Shown here piece after piece: positions 26,750 to 36,539 of a stretch of 64,000 nt of DNA. This stretch comes from an uncultured Bacteroides sp. (GTDB lineage: Bacteria > Bacteroidota > Bacteroidia > Bacteroidales > Bacteroidaceae): positions 1 through 64,000 of the forward strand of contig CAMQVH010000006.1 of assembly GCA_947038155.1 (NCBI GenBank), read 5' to 3'. The notes under the pieces are model-generated. The model had not been told where the DNA came from and did no database searches. It saw nothing but the letters and a program-made list of their open reading frames with translations. Made by a program: the position numbers and the translations under genes. Each line of letters starts with the position of its first letter. The first letter of the stretch is position 1.

Positions 26750-29368
26750 TTAGATTCCTGCGAGTTCCAGTACCTTTTCGACTGCCGCATTCAATCCGTC
26801 GGTATTCTTGCCACCGGCAGTTGCGAAGTGGGGCTGACCGCCGCCACCGCCTTGAATCAGTTTGGCAGCTTCTTTCACCAGGTTACCGGCTTTTAGGCCA
26901 CCTGCAACCAAATTATCGCTAAGCATAACTGTCAGCATCGGTTTGCCGTTGTCTATGCTTCCGGCTACGAAGAACAGGTTCTCCGTAATCTCGCCGCGAA
27001 GTTGGAAAGCGATGTTCTTCACTACTTCTGCCGGTAGCGGAGCGCAGAATTTGATGATTTTGACACCGTTGACTTCCTGTACGTTCTTCAGCAACCGTTC
27101 CTTCAGGGCAACTTCCTTTTCTTTCATGAATTCTTCCACTTGCTTCTTCAGTCCCGCGTTTTCGTCAATATATTTGCGGATAGCGATACCCAAGTCGGGA
27201 GCATTGTTGAAGAGTGCCTTCAAATCGCTGAGGGTATCCTGTATGGTATCCAACAACTCCTCTACACGCGCTCCGGTAAAGGCCTCGATACGGCGTACAC
27301 CGGCAGCTACGGAACTTTCCGACATTATTTTCACCATACCGATGTTTCCTGTTGCGGCTACGTGCGTACCACCACAGAATTCGATGGAAGAACCGAATTG
27401 GATGACGCGTACCTTATCGCCGTATTTTTCGCCGAAGAGGGCGATGGCTCCCAATTCCTTAGCTTCCTCAATAGGAATATTGCGATATTCTTGCAATGGG
27501 ATATTAGCGCGGATTCTTGCATTGACGATATGTTCTACTTTACGGATTTCTTCATCGGTCACTTTCTGGAAGTGCGAGAAGTCGAAACGCAACGAATCCG
27601 GAGTCACCAATGAACCTTTCTGTTCGACGTGCTCGCCCAACACTTCGCGCAGGGCAGCGTCGAGCAGGTGAGTAGCCGAGTGGTTGGCTGCACAGGCCGC
27701 ACGTTTGTCGGTATCCACACATGCCATCATCGGAGCTTCCGGATGTTCGGGCAACTTTTTGGTAATATGTATCGGAAGGTTGTTTTCTTTCTTAGTGTCT
27801 ACCACTTCAATCGTCTCGAATTCGCTTACCAATACACCGGTATCACCTACTTGACCGCCGCTTTCTGCATAGAACGGAGTATAGTCGAGTACAATCTGAT
27901 ACAATGTCTGGTTCTTCTGTTTGATTTGGCGGTAACGGAGGATAGATGCTTCGTATTCGGTATAGTCGTAACCTACAAATTCAGTCGTTCCCTCTTTCAA
28001 CGTAATCCAGTCACCGGTTTCGATGGCGGCGGCGTTGCGGGCACGCTGTTTCTGCTGCTGCATTTCTCCGTCGAACTCTTCGATGTTGACGGTCATTCCG
28101 TTTTCACGGAGAATCAGTTCGGTCAGGTCAAGCGGGAAGCCGAATGTATCATATAAGGTAAAGGCGTCTTTACCGCTGATTTCAGTTTTTCCATTGGCTT
28201 TGGTATCTTCCATTGTCTTGTCCAATAGACGGATACCAGTTTCCAAAGTGCGGAGGAATGATTCTTCTTCTTCCTTGATTACTTTTTCAATCAGTGCCTT
28301 TTGTGCAATCAGCTCAGGATAAGCTTCTCCCATGTTATCAATCAATACAGGAAGCAACTTATACATAAATGCCTGTTTCTGTCCGAGGAAAGTATATCCG
28401 TAGCGAACGGCACGGCGAAGGATACGGCGGATTACGTAACCTGCTTTGGCGTTGGAAGGCAACTGGCCATCTGTGATTGAGAATGCAATGGTACGGATAT
28501 GGTCGGCAATCACACGCATAGCGATATCTTGCTGCTTGTCTTTTCCGTATTCTGTACCCGACATCGCTGCAATGGCTTTCAGCATTGGTTGGAATACGTC
28601 TGTGTCATAGTTGGATGTTTTGCCTTGCAATGCCATGCACAAGCGCTCGAATCCCATACCGGTATCAATAACCTTGGCAGGAAGCGGCTCAAGACTGCCG
28701 TCTGCTTTGCGGTTGTATTGCATGAACACGAGGTTCCAGATTTCAATTACCTGCGGATGATCGTGGTTGACGAGGTCGCGGCCGGAGATTTTGGCACGTT
28801 CTTCAGCAGGACGGAGGTCGATATGGATTTCGGAACAAGGTCCGCAAGGTCCTGTATCACCCATTTCCCAGAAGTTGTCGTGTTTGTTACCGTTGATGAT
28901 GTGATCTTTCGGCAGGAACTGTTCCCAATAGGAAGCAGCTTCGTCGTCACGACCCAATCCTTCTTCAGGACTTCCTTCAAATACGGTTGCATAGAGATGT
29001 TCCGGATTCAGTTTCAAGACTTCTACCAGATATTCCCACGCCCAGCTGATGGCTTCTTTCTTGAAGTAATCGCCGAACGACCAGTTACCAAGCATTTCGA
29101 ACATGGTGTGGTGGTACGTATCGTGTCCTACTTCTTCCAGGTCATTATGCTTTCCGCTTACGCGCAAACATTTCTGAGAGTCCGCGACTCTTTGGTATTT
29201 TGCCGGGTGATTGCCCAAAATAATATCTTTAAACTGGTTCATACCCGCGTTGGTAAACATCAGGGTAGGGTCGTCTTTTATCACCATGGGAGCCGACGGA
29301 ACGATGTGGTGTCCTTTCGACTCAAAGAAATTCTTGAATGAATCTCTGATTTCTTTTGCAGTCAACAT
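26750..29368 (-). CDS. alaS: alanyl-tRNA synthetase
   Basis: 872 residues, normal family length. Catalytic domain begins [36 protein letters not shown]; the editing domain carries [16 protein letters not shown] and the metal-binding CGGTH; the C-terminal Ala domain ends with [15 protein letters not shown]. It charges tRNA-Ala and clears mischarged Ser/Gly. A TTTG-N19-TATCTTTG promoter lies 49 bp upstream and a strong terminator follows. It is a single-gene unit between the fimbrillin locus and array B. Confidence 0.98.
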   Translation of the reverse strand: MLTAKEIRDSFKNFFESKGHHIVPSAPMVIKDDPTLMFTNAGMNQFKDIILGNHPAKYQRVADSQKCLRVSGKHNDLEEVGHDTYHHTMFEMLGNWSFGDYFKKEAISWAWEYLVEVLKLNPEHLYATVFEGSPEEGLGRDDEAASYWEQFLPKDHIINGNKHDNFWEMGDTGPCGPCSEIHIDLRPAEERAKISGRDLVNHDHPQVIEIWNLVFMQYNRKADGSLEPLPAKVIDTGMGFERLCMALQGKTSNYDTDVFQPMLKAIAAMSGTEYGKDKQQDIAMRVIADHIRTIAFSITDGQLPSNAKAGYVIRRILRRAVRYGYTFLGQKQAFMYKLLPVLIDNMGEAYPELIAQKALIEKVIKEEEESFLRTLETGIRLLDKTMEDTKANGKTEISGKDAFTLYDTFGFPLDLTELILRENGMTVNIEEFDGEMQQQKQRARNAAAIETGDWITLKEGTTEFVGYDYTEYEASILRYRQIKQKNQTLYQIVLDYTPFYAESGGQVGDTGVLVSEFETIEVVDTKKENNLPIHITKKLPEHPEAPMMACVDTDKRAACAANHSATHLLDAALREVLGEHVEQKGSLVTPDSLRFDFSHFQKVTDEEIRKVEHIVNARIRANIPLQEYRNIPIEEAKELGAIALFGEKYGDKVRVIQFGSSIEFCGGTHVAATGNIGMVKIMSESSVAAGVRRIEAFTGARVEELLDTIQDTLSDLKALFNNAPDLGIAIRKYIDENAGLKKQVEEFMKEKEVALKERLLKNVQEVNGVKIIKFCAPLPAEVVKNIAFQLRGEITENLFFVAGSIDNGKPMLTVMLSDNLVAGGLKAGNLVKEAAKLIQGGGGGQPHFATAGGKNTDGLNAAVEKVLELAGI

Positions 29369-29416
29369 ATTCTTCTATATATCTATTGTTGAGGTTAATA
29401 TTCTCAAAAAACTGTG

Positions 29417-29447
29417 CAAAGATAGCTTGTTTTTGCGACATGGCAAA
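29417..29447 (-). promoter_or_regulatory. alaS promoter
   Basis: The minus strand reads TTTG (29447-29444), 19-bp spacer, TATCTTTG (29424-29417). This matches the housekeeping Bacteroides -33/-7 consensus exactly and lies 49 bp before the alaS ATG. Confidence 0.8.
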
Positions 29448-29578
29448 AGGTTGTTTCAATATATTGTGCGAGGGGGCAATACGGATGTATCTTCTGAAGT
29501 ATCTCATTAATAACCAAATGTAATAACCGGTTTTAATGATACTTGCCGGTAACAAAGAGGAGCGAATGACTATTTTTA

Positions 29579-29886
29579 TTTCTCATTCATTAATAATCCA
29601 TTTCTCATTCATTAATAATCCACTTCTGGTTCATTAATAGAAAACTTCTTTTCCATTAATAGTAAACTTCTTATTATCAGTATGTAAACTTGTTTTTTAT
29701 TAATTGTAATCTATAATTGCAAGCTTTGATTATAAAAACAAAGGCTTTGATTATATAAACGCAACTTGCAATTATACAATCAAAGCTTGCGTTTATAGTT
29801 TGCATCGAGTGAAAAGAAAGTTTCCTCCCTATCGGAAGAAAGTTTACACTTAATGGGCAGTAAGTTTTTCATTAATAGCCAGGAAC
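29579..29886. repeat. 22-bp-periodic dyad array B (14 units)
   Basis: Fourteen consecutive 22-bp segments start at 29579 and every 22 bp to 29865. Units 1 and 2 are identical. Units 3-6 begin CTT (mostly CTTCT) and units 3-5 end in an A run. Units 7-10 share TTTGATTA/TAATCAAA-type words in both orientations. Units 11-13 begin TTT and end AAG. Unit 14 repeats the CATTAATAG word of units 3-4. TATAAACGCAA (29754-29764) and its exact inverse (29787-29797) are 11-mers 33 bp apart. The array is very AT-rich and occupies the gap between alaS and the outer-membrane protein gene at 30112. No ORF or spacer structure; function unknown. Confidence 0.85.
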
Positions 29887-30111
29887 GCAACTGTTAATAC
29901 CTCTTCTGACAGCTACAGATAGACGCGATGGGAAGAGCTTGTTTAAAAAGGATTGAAATAAAAACTTAAGGAAGTTACCGTCTCTACAAATGCTTTATTT
30001 GAAGTGACCAAACTTATAATTAAAGATGTGTCAGGCAGATGGGACGGAAACCGAGAGGCGATATCTGATGTTGGCACTCGGTTTCCTAATCAGTTTAATA
30101 CTCATTAATAC

Positions 30112-30816
30112 TCACCGATGGAAGAGATAATAGGACAATCCCAGCTCCAAGGACGGAACAAACAGGTGTATGTTTTCTTTCGGACGTACGGGCGACCGGT
30201 CGACATAGCTGTTTCCTTGATGGAGTCCTTTCAACCGGGCGTATATGCCATCTACGGAGAGTCTGAGGGCTATGTTCGAGTCGAAGATGTATTCGTAAGC
30301 CAGACCGATGTTGCAACCGATGCCGGAAACTCTCGTCCGATAGTCCGTTTGTGACGGCTCTGCTTGTGGCATCAGGGTTCCTTTGGCCTGGTGACGGACG
30401 TAGCCCACTCCGGCATTAATGTAGCCCACTCCTCTTTCGAAGGCCGTCTGCCGTTTGAGGAAGGAGACTTGGGGTGCTACGTAATGGAAGGATGATGCTT
30501 CGTCCATATTTTCATACTTTTGCTTCTTACCCCGATAATGATAGTAGTATGCTCCGTATCCGAAGGCGCTGCGGGGAGAGAAGGTCATCAGTTGCAGGGA
30601 AGAGGTAAATCCGGATCTGTCTTCATCTTTGGGTACATCCCACGAGCTGATACCGCCTCCACACATATCCGGCATCCCGAATCCTATTCCTGCATTGAAT
30701 ACATATACACGCTTGTATGACGGGACGTTGCTTTCCGAGTCTATGGTTTGTGCTGACAGCGTAGCGGTTGTCAGCAGGCAGCCCAATAGTAATATCAAAT
30801 TTCTACTGAATTTCAT
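30112..30816 (-). CDS. putative outer-membrane beta-barrel protein, function unknown
   Basis: 234 residues with a cleavable signal peptide (MKFSRNLILLLGCLLTTATLSAQ). The mature part alternates short aromatic/glycine beta strands (YVFNAGIGFGMPD, FGYGAYYYHYRGK, RGVGYINAGVGYVRH, ISGIGCNIGLAYEYIF-like segments, PSLELGLSYYLFHR), as in eight- to ten-strand outer-membrane porin-like barrels of Bacteroidetes. I cannot assign a family or ligand. It is monocistronic, with array B beyond its 3' end and a long gap upstream. Confidence 0.6.
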   Translation of the reverse strand: MKFSRNLILLLGCLLTTATLSAQTIDSESNVPSYKRVYVFNAGIGFGMPDMCGGGISSWDVPKDEDRSGFTSSLQLMTFSPRSAFGYGAYYYHYRGKKQKYENMDEASSFHYVAPQVSFLKRQTAFERGVGYINAGVGYVRHQAKGTLMPQAEPSQTDYRTRVSGIGCNIGLAYEYIFDSNIALRLSVDGIYARLKGLHQGNSYVDRSPVRPKENIHLFVPSLELGLSYYLFHR

Positions 30817-30871
30817 AATAGTCTATATTTGTTTGGAAAGTTGTTTCATTGTAGTTTTTGATTAATTAATT

Positions 30872-31027
30872 TCAATCCAATCCGTCTATGTATGTTTCTA
30901 CAAATTGAAATTCGGTCCTACAAGTAAGAGCCACCTGTCTCATCAAATCATTCAATTGCTGGACAGTTGTACAATTTTGTAGTCTTGGTATGATTGCCAA
31001 TAATTTCATTCTTTGTAGACTGCTCAT
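30872..31027 (-). CDS. possible small protein of 51 residues
   Basis: An ATG-started frame (MSSLQRMKLLAIIPRLQNC..., ending YIDGLD) that is shorter than the usual ORF cutoff. Its composition is protein-like, with a predicted helix and no signal peptide, and it ends 55 bp before the start of the outer-membrane protein gene on the same strand. No family is recognised and no clear promoter is seen, so it may be a chance frame or a gene fragment. The remaining gap to 31520 (about 490 bp) holds only a GAGAGG/CTCTC hairpin near 31258-31286. Confidence 0.25.
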   Translation of the reverse strand: MSSLQRMKLLAIIPRLQNCTTVQQLNDLMRQVALTCRTEFQFVETYIDGLD

Positions 31028-31520
31028 TTCATATCAAAAAATAATGGTAGCTCAAATAACAAATACTTCATTGCTTTCATAGCTTTTAATTTTTTGTTGA
31101 TTATAAACGGTTGTGCAACCTGCGTTAAGATCTCGGTATAAATGTATATAAAAAAAATGAAAGAACAAAGAAAAACAGTTTTGCGTTTAATATTATTTGT
31201 ATATACTCTATAAAAGTAACGTCAGTTTGATATACATCTATGCTGTTACGGTTCTTCTCTTTTAGAGAGGTTGCTCTCTCCCGATTCATAAAATGCTTTG
31301 CAGCATAAAAAAAGCTCCGGCTTTCACAAATCCCAACTTTGCCATGTCAGAAAATTTTAGTAACTTAGTCTGGAAAGAATGTCGCAATGGAATGTGTAGA
31401 TAGGATAAATGTTTTATTTTAGTTGCTTTCTTTTCTTAAATAATTGGTTGTTATGACTAGAAGATGTATTTTTGTGGTGGTTGAAATGAGAATGTTAACA
31501 AGCGAAATATTTCCAAAAAG

Positions 31521-32489
31521 ATGCGCAAAGTATATTACATATATAATCCACAGACTCAGACTTATGATCGAATTTACCCTACCATACGGCAACGTGCGTT
31601 CAGTTATTTGCGCCGGGTTTTCTATGGTATGGGGTTGGGAGCGGGGTGTTTCATCCTGCTACTCTTTATTTTCGGTTCTCCATCAGAGAAAGAGTTGCGA
31701 ATAGAAAACAGCCGCCTTTTGGCACAATATAACGTACTTTCCCACCGGCTCGACGATGCGATGGGAGTGCTTCAGGACCTTCAGCAGCGCGATGATAACC
31801 TTTACCGGGTGATTTTTCAGGCCGACCCCGTTTCGCCGGCTATCCGCCAGGCGGGTTATGGTGGCACGAACCGTTACGAAGAGTTGATGGACTTGGCAAA
31901 CTCTAAATTAGTGGTGAATACGACTCAGAAATTGGATGTGCTCTCCAAACGTCTCTACATACAGTCAAAGTCTTTCGATGATGTGGTGGATATGTGTAAG
32001 AACCACGATGAGATGCTGAAATGCATTCCTGCCATCCAGCCTATTTCGAATAAAGACTTGCGGCAGACGGCTTCCGGCTACGGAACGCGCATCGACCCTA
32101 TTTACGGTACGACGAAATTCCATTCGGGAATGGACTTCTCCGCCCATCCGGGGACGGATATTTATGCCACTGGCAACGGAACGGTAGTGAAAGCCGGATG
32201 GGAGACCGGCTATGGCAACACCGTAGAGATAGACCACGGATTCGGATACATGACCCGTTATGCACACTTGCAGGCGTTCGATACGAAAGTCGGAAAGAAA
32301 GTGGTGCGCGGCGAAGTGATAGGAAAGGTGGGCAGCACCGGAAAGAGTACTGGGCCGCACTTGCATTATGAAGTGCACGTCAAAGGCAAGGTGGTGAATC
32401 CCGTCAATTACTATTTCATGGATTTGAGTGCCGAAGATTACGAAAGGATGATTCAGTTGGCTGCCAACCACGGTAAGGTATTCGATTAG
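31521..32489 (+). CDS. M23-family metallopeptidase (cell-wall endopeptidase), membrane-anchored
   Basis: 322 residues. A transmembrane helix at about 33-52 (YGMGLGAGCFILLLFIFG) is followed by a coiled-coil stretch (about 55-100) and a C-terminal M23/LytM domain. Zinc ligands are visible: HSGMDF (HxxxD) and HLHYEV (HxH). It should cut peptide cross-links of peptidoglycan in the periplasm, or activate amidases if inactive, but the ligands look complete. The ATG at 31521 is chosen because the sequence MRKVYYIYNPQTQTYDRIYP is a family-typical N-terminus. A MerR-type gene follows after 27 bp. Confidence 0.92.
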   Translation: MRKVYYIYNPQTQTYDRIYPTIRQRAFSYLRRVFYGMGLGAGCFILLLFIFGSPSEKELRIENSRLLAQYNVLSHRLDDAMGVLQDLQQRDDNLYRVIFQADPVSPAIRQAGYGGTNRYEELMDLANSKLVVNTTQKLDVLSKRLYIQSKSFDDVVDMCKNHDEMLKCIPAIQPISNKDLRQTASGYGTRIDPIYGTTKFHSGMDFSAHPGTDIYATGNGTVVKAGWETGYGNTVEIDHGFGYMTRYAHLQAFDTKVGKKVVRGEVIGKVGSTGKSTGPHLHYEVHVKGKVVNPVNYYFMDLSAEDYERMIQLAANHGKVFD

Positions 32490-32516
32490 TCTCCCCTCCG
32501 AAAACTTAGAAATGTT

Positions 32517-32858
32517 ATGCTTAATACAGATAAAGAACTGAAACTATATTACTCCATCGGTGAGGTGGCCGATATGTTCGGTGTCAATCAATCCCTGCTC
32601 CGTTTTTGGGAAAAGGAGTTTCCGCAAATCTCTCCTAAGACAGCGGGAAGAGGAATCCGCCAATATCGCAAAGAAGACGTAGAGACCATCGGACTGATTT
32701 ACCATCTGGTGAAAGAAAAGGGAATGACTCTCACCGGTGCCCGCCAGCGTCTGAAAGATAATAAGGAAGCTACGATTCGTAATTATGAGATTGTGAATCG
32801 GTTGAAGGCGATAAAAGACGAACTTCTGGCAATTAAACAGGAGTTGGACGGACGGTAG
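32517..32858 (+). CDS. MerR-family transcriptional regulator
   Basis: 113 residues: winged helix-turn-helix YYSIGEVADMFGVNQSLLRFWEKEF, the wing (TAGRGIRQYRKEDVETIGLIY), then a short helix and no effector domain. Small MerR proteins of this kind occur next to the M23 peptidase in many Bacteroidales. The target is unknown. It is probably co-transcribed with the upstream peptidase gene (27-bp gap) and ends convergently against rel. Confidence 0.9.
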   Translation: MLNTDKELKLYYSIGEVADMFGVNQSLLRFWEKEFPQISPKTAGRGIRQYRKEDVETIGLIYHLVKEKGMTLTGARQRLKDNKEATIRNYEIVNRLKAIKDELLAIKQELDGR

Positions 32859-32908
32859 TAGAATAACGTTGATCGATAACGAATGTGTTGATCAACGTTA
32901 TTCTTCTA
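32855..32908. terminator. convergent terminator hairpin shared by the merR-like gene and rel
   Basis: GTAGTAGAATAACGTTGATC (32855-32874) and GATCAACGTTATTCTTCTAC (32889-32908) match as inverted arms at 19 of 20 positions. The right arm includes the last codons and stop of rel, and the left arm overlaps the stop of the merR-like gene, so one hairpin serves both strands. Confidence 0.7.
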
Positions 32909-35138
32909 CGCGGCTCACCTGTTTGATATTCTGAATCTTCTTCAAGTTGTTGCAGATTGTTTTCACATCTTCCACATCGTGCACCCATAATTGTATTTTA
33001 CCTTCAAAGATGCCATCCTCGGTTTCTATGGCTAGTTTGCGGATGTTTACGTTGAGCTGTCTTGAGATGACTTGGGTTACTTCGTTCAGAAGTCCCATGC
33101 TGTCTATACCTTTTATATATATATAAACAAGGAAAGAAAGCTCTTTATGTGTATCCCACTCAGTTGCCAATATACGATTTCCATAACTGCTTTTCAGTTT
33201 GGCGGCAACGGGACACTGGCGTTTATGAATGATAATCCGGTCGTTTTCGTCCACATAGCCCAATACATCGTCACCGGGAATGGGGTGGCAACATTCGGCC
33301 ATAATATATTTCTTTTGCAGACTTTCTTCGGTCAGTTTGAGTATTTGTTTCGGATTGATTTTTTCTTTCTCTTGCGGCTCTTTCTCTTCTTGCGGTTTTT
33401 CTTTATTGCCGAAGGAGAAGGTGAGATACTTCATCCAATTGCTGGTTTGTTTTTCTTTCAGCTCATTTTTGTCTGCTTCTCCCAAGATGATAGCTTTACT
33501 GCCGATAGCCGCCAGCAATTCTTCTTCATTCTTGGCGTTGTGCAGCTTGCGTAGCTTTTCGATAACGGTTTCTTCCGGGCGGATTTCTTCTTTCTTCAGA
33601 AACTCGCTGAGAATTTCTTCACCGATTTTCTGGTTTGCCTTTCGTTCTTTGCGTAGAATTGCCGCTATCTTGGCACGTGCGCGGGCAGTGGTCGCAAATA
33701 CTTCCCATTGCGGTTGCACACGTTGGGATTTGGAAGTAAGGATTTCCACCTGGTCGCCACTTTGTAACTTGTGGCTTAAAGGTACTAATTTATGATTCAC
33801 TTTGGCGCCGATACAATGACTGCCGATATCTGTGTGCAGGGAAAAAGCGAAATCGAGTGCCGTTGAGTTCTGCGGCATGGTCTTCAGTTCCCCTTTCGGT
33901 GTGAATACAAATATTTCGGAAGCAAACAGATTCAGTTTGATAGTATCAAGGAAGTCGATGGCATCCGGTTGCGGATCGTCCAATATCTCTTTGATGGTCT
34001 TTAGCCATTTTTCCAGTTCACCTTCATCTTCGCTGCCGCCCCCTTCTTTGTATTTCCAGTGGGCGGCAAAGCCTTGTTCGGCCACATCGTTCATTCGTTC
34101 GCTTCGGATTTGGACTTCAATCCATTGTCCGTTGTTGCCCATCAAAGTGACGTGCAAAGCCTGATATCCGTTTGCTTTAGGATGGCTTACCCAATCGCGC
34201 AGGCGGTCGGGATGAGGCTTGTATATCTTGGAGATAGAGACGTAAATGTCGAAGCAATCGTTGAGTTCTTCTTCTATGTTGCGTGGCTCGAAGATGATTC
34301 GGACAGCCAGTAAGTCGTAGATTTCTTCGAAAGGAACGTGCTTGGTCTGCATCTTGTTCCAAATGGAATAGATTGATTTTACCCGGGCGAGTATCCGGTA
34401 TTTCAATCCCATCTTGTCCAGTTGTGTGCGGATGGGAGCGGTGAATTCATAGAATACCTTGTCGCGTTCGGCAGCGGTAGCATTGAGCTTCTCTTCTATT
34501 TCTGCATATTCTTCCGGGTGTTCGTATTTGAAACTTAGATTTTCGAGTTCGGTCTTTATCTTGTAAAGTCCCAACCGATTGGCCAATGGGGCGTAGATAT
34601 ACAAGGTTTCACCCGCGATTTTGTATTGTTTATTGGGCAGCATGGAACCGAGGGTGCGCATATTATGCAGGCGGTCGGCTATCTTGATAAGGATGACACG
34701 GATATCGTTTGACATCGTGAGAAGTAACTTCTTGAAGTTCTCTGCTTGTGCAGAAGCTCGGTCGCCAAAGATTCCACCGGATATCTTGGTCAGCCCGTCC
34801 ACAATTTGGGCAATCTTCGGACCAAAGATATTCTCGATATCTTCCACCGTATAATCTGTGTCCTCCACTACATCGTGTAGCAGAGCGGCACAGATAGAAG
34901 TGGAACCAAGCCCGATTTCATTGCAAACAATGCTTGCTACGGCAATCGGGTGCATGATATATGGTTCGCCAGAACGGCGTTTAATACCTTTATGCGCTTG
35001 ATTGGCGAAGTTGAAAGCTTTCGTAATGATTTCAACTTTCTTGCGATGTTTAGTGCTGAGGTAATCATTCAGTAATTCGTGGAACGCTTGATTGATCATC
35101 TCTTCATCAGCTATTTCTTTTGGGGTCAGATTATCCAT
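32898..35138 (-). CDS. rel: bifunctional (p)ppGpp synthetase/hydrolase, Rel/SpoT type
   Basis: 746 residues with the full Rel layout: HD hydrolase (HAHKGIKRRSGEPYIMHP, LLHDVVEDT), synthetase (RVKSIYSIWNKMQ, YDLLAVRII, GYQALHVTLMG), TGS (FVFTPKGELKTMPQNSTALDFAFSLH), and C-terminal ACT (ELSFLVYIYIKGIDSMGLLNEVTQVI). The hydrolase HDxxED motif is intact, so it should both make and degrade the alarmone. A candidate promoter lies 31 bp upstream. A 72-bp gap separates it from the lytic transglycosylase gene. Confidence 0.96.
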   Translation of the reverse strand: MDNLTPKEIADEEMINQAFHELLNDYLSTKHRKKVEIITKAFNFANQAHKGIKRRSGEPYIMHPIAVASIVCNEIGLGSTSICAALLHDVVEDTDYTVEDIENIFGPKIAQIVDGLTKISGGIFGDRASAQAENFKKLLLTMSNDIRVILIKIADRLHNMRTLGSMLPNKQYKIAGETLYIYAPLANRLGLYKIKTELENLSFKYEHPEEYAEIEEKLNATAAERDKVFYEFTAPIRTQLDKMGLKYRILARVKSIYSIWNKMQTKHVPFEEIYDLLAVRIIFEPRNIEEELNDCFDIYVSISKIYKPHPDRLRDWVSHPKANGYQALHVTLMGNNGQWIEVQIRSERMNDVAEQGFAAHWKYKEGGGSEDEGELEKWLKTIKEILDDPQPDAIDFLDTIKLNLFASEIFVFTPKGELKTMPQNSTALDFAFSLHTDIGSHCIGAKVNHKLVPLSHKLQSGDQVEILTSKSQRVQPQWEVFATTARARAKIAAILRKERKANQKIGEEILSEFLKKEEIRPEETVIEKLRKLHNAKNEEELLAAIGSKAIILGEADKNELKEKQTSNWMKYLTFSFGNKEKPQEEKEPQEKEKINPKQILKLTEESLQKKYIMAECCHPIPGDDVLGYVDENDRIIIHKRQCPVAAKLKSSYGNRILATEWDTHKELSFLVYIYIKGIDSMGLLNEVTQVISRQLNVNIRKLAIETEDGIFEGKIQLWVHDVEDVKTICNNLKKIQNIKQVSRVEE

Positions 35139-35168
35139 AATTGTTATCCTTTCACTTGCTTAGTTTTG

Positions 35169-35199
35169 CAAAAATAAGCAAATTTCCGAACGATGCAAG
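35169..35199 (-). promoter_or_regulatory. rel promoter
   Basis: Minus strand: CTTG (35199-35196), 19-bp spacer, TATTTTTG (35176-35169). The -7 element is a perfect TAnnTTTG and the -33 has one mismatch; it ends 31 bp before the rel ATG. Confidence 0.55.
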
Positions 35200-35210
35200 C
35201 GTGATGCCAC

Positions 35211-36506
35211 TTATTTGTATATTTTCAATCGTTTTCCTGCTGCAATTTTCGTGCTGGATAGGCCGTTCCACCGCTGTATATCCTTAACGCTGACACCATA
35301 TCTTCCGGCAATAGATGACAATGTGTCTCCACTTTTTATTGTATGATAGGACAATTTTCCCTTGCCGGCAACGGCTGTTGCCGCTTTACGTGTTGCAGGT
35401 GTAATATCTTTCACTGCCACTGTCTTACGGTTGCGGAACAATTCGTCGGCGCGGTGTGCATAGATGGTATCTTGTTTGTCGATAAAGTTGCTGATTGCTT
35501 CGATGGGCAATCGAAGTGTATAGGGCTTGCTGGCTCCCGGAATCATCATCTTCTTATATTGAGGATTCAAACTCTTGACTTGATCTAACGGCACATTACA
35601 AAGATCGGCAATCTGTTCGAAATGCAGGTTCTTGTTGACTTGCACCGTGTCCGTACTTGCCGGGATATTTGTTTCCATCGGGCAGATGTTATGGTCGCAA
35701 TAGTAAGTCATCACGTAGTTGGCTGCGATAAAGGCTGGTACATATCCACGTGTTTCTTTCGGCAGATAATTATAGATTTTCCAATAATCCGTTTCGCCAT
35801 TAGCACGCCGGATGGCTTTGTTGATAGTGCCTGGACCGCAGTTGTAAGCGGCTATCACAAGGTTCCAGTCTCCGTAGATGGCATACATCTCCTTGAGGTA
35901 GCGGGCAGCAGCCCACGTAGCTTTTATCGGGTCGCGACGGTCGTCTACCAGGCTGTTGGATTCCAAACCATAGATTTTGCCTGTACCAATCATGAATTGC
36001 CATAGGCCGGAAGCTCCCGCACGGGATATGGCAGATGGATTCAATGCAGATTCGATGATCGGAAGGTATCTCAGTTCCAGCGGAAGTCCGTATGCATCCA
36101 GTGCTTCTTCGAAAATCGGCATATAGAAGTTGCAGGCACTCAGCATGAACGATACCTGATTGCGCAAGCGTCCTGCATACATATCGATGAATTTGCGTAC
36201 AATATCGTTGTAGGGCATCTCCATGATAGCTGGGATACGTGACAGACGGTCGATATAAACAGAGTCGCTGAACAGGGGATTGATTTTCGCCGTACTGCAA
36301 TCCTTGCCTAAGTCAATGTAATTTTTAGCTTTCCAGTCGTTCAGCAGACTGTCAAGAGGGTATGTCATACTTTTAGGCAGGTCGATGCTTTCTTTGCGTT
36401 CAGTTCCATTTTCACGAATCACTACATCTACACTTTGCGCTTTTACCTGAGACGTTGCTACCAGTAAAAGGAAAATAATCGAACAATAGTTTACTAATTT
36501 CTTCAT
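35211..36506 (-). CDS. MltD-like lytic murein transglycosylase with LysM domain
   Basis: 431 residues, signal peptide (ending VKAQS). SLT domain at about 130-280 with the catalytic Glu in IESALNPSAISRAGASGLWQFMIGTGKIYGL and the AAYNCGPGTINKAIRRA motif. One C-terminal LysM repeat (YHTIKSGDTLSSIAGRYGVSVKDIQRWNGL) binds glycan strands. It cleaves peptidoglycan to anhydromuropeptides in the periplasm. It follows the DUF5683 gene by 33 bp and is probably in the parAB-led operon. Confidence 0.94.
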   Translation of the reverse strand: MKKLVNYCSIIFLLLVATSQVKAQSVDVVIRENGTERKESIDLPKSMTYPLDSLLNDWKAKNYIDLGKDCSTAKINPLFSDSVYIDRLSRIPAIMEMPYNDIVRKFIDMYAGRLRNQVSFMLSACNFYMPIFEEALDAYGLPLELRYLPIIESALNPSAISRAGASGLWQFMIGTGKIYGLESNSLVDDRRDPIKATWAAARYLKEMYAIYGDWNLVIAAYNCGPGTINKAIRRANGETDYWKIYNYLPKETRGYVPAFIAANYVMTYYCDHNICPMETNIPASTDTVQVNKNLHFEQIADLCNVPLDQVKSLNPQYKKMMIPGASKPYTLRLPIEAISNFIDKQDTIYAHRADELFRNRKTVAVKDITPATRKAATAVAGKGKLSYHTIKSGDTLSSIAGRYGVSVKDIQRWNGLSSTKIAAGKRLKIYK

Positions 36507-36539
36507 GCTTCAATAATAAGATCAATCTAAATTGTATTT

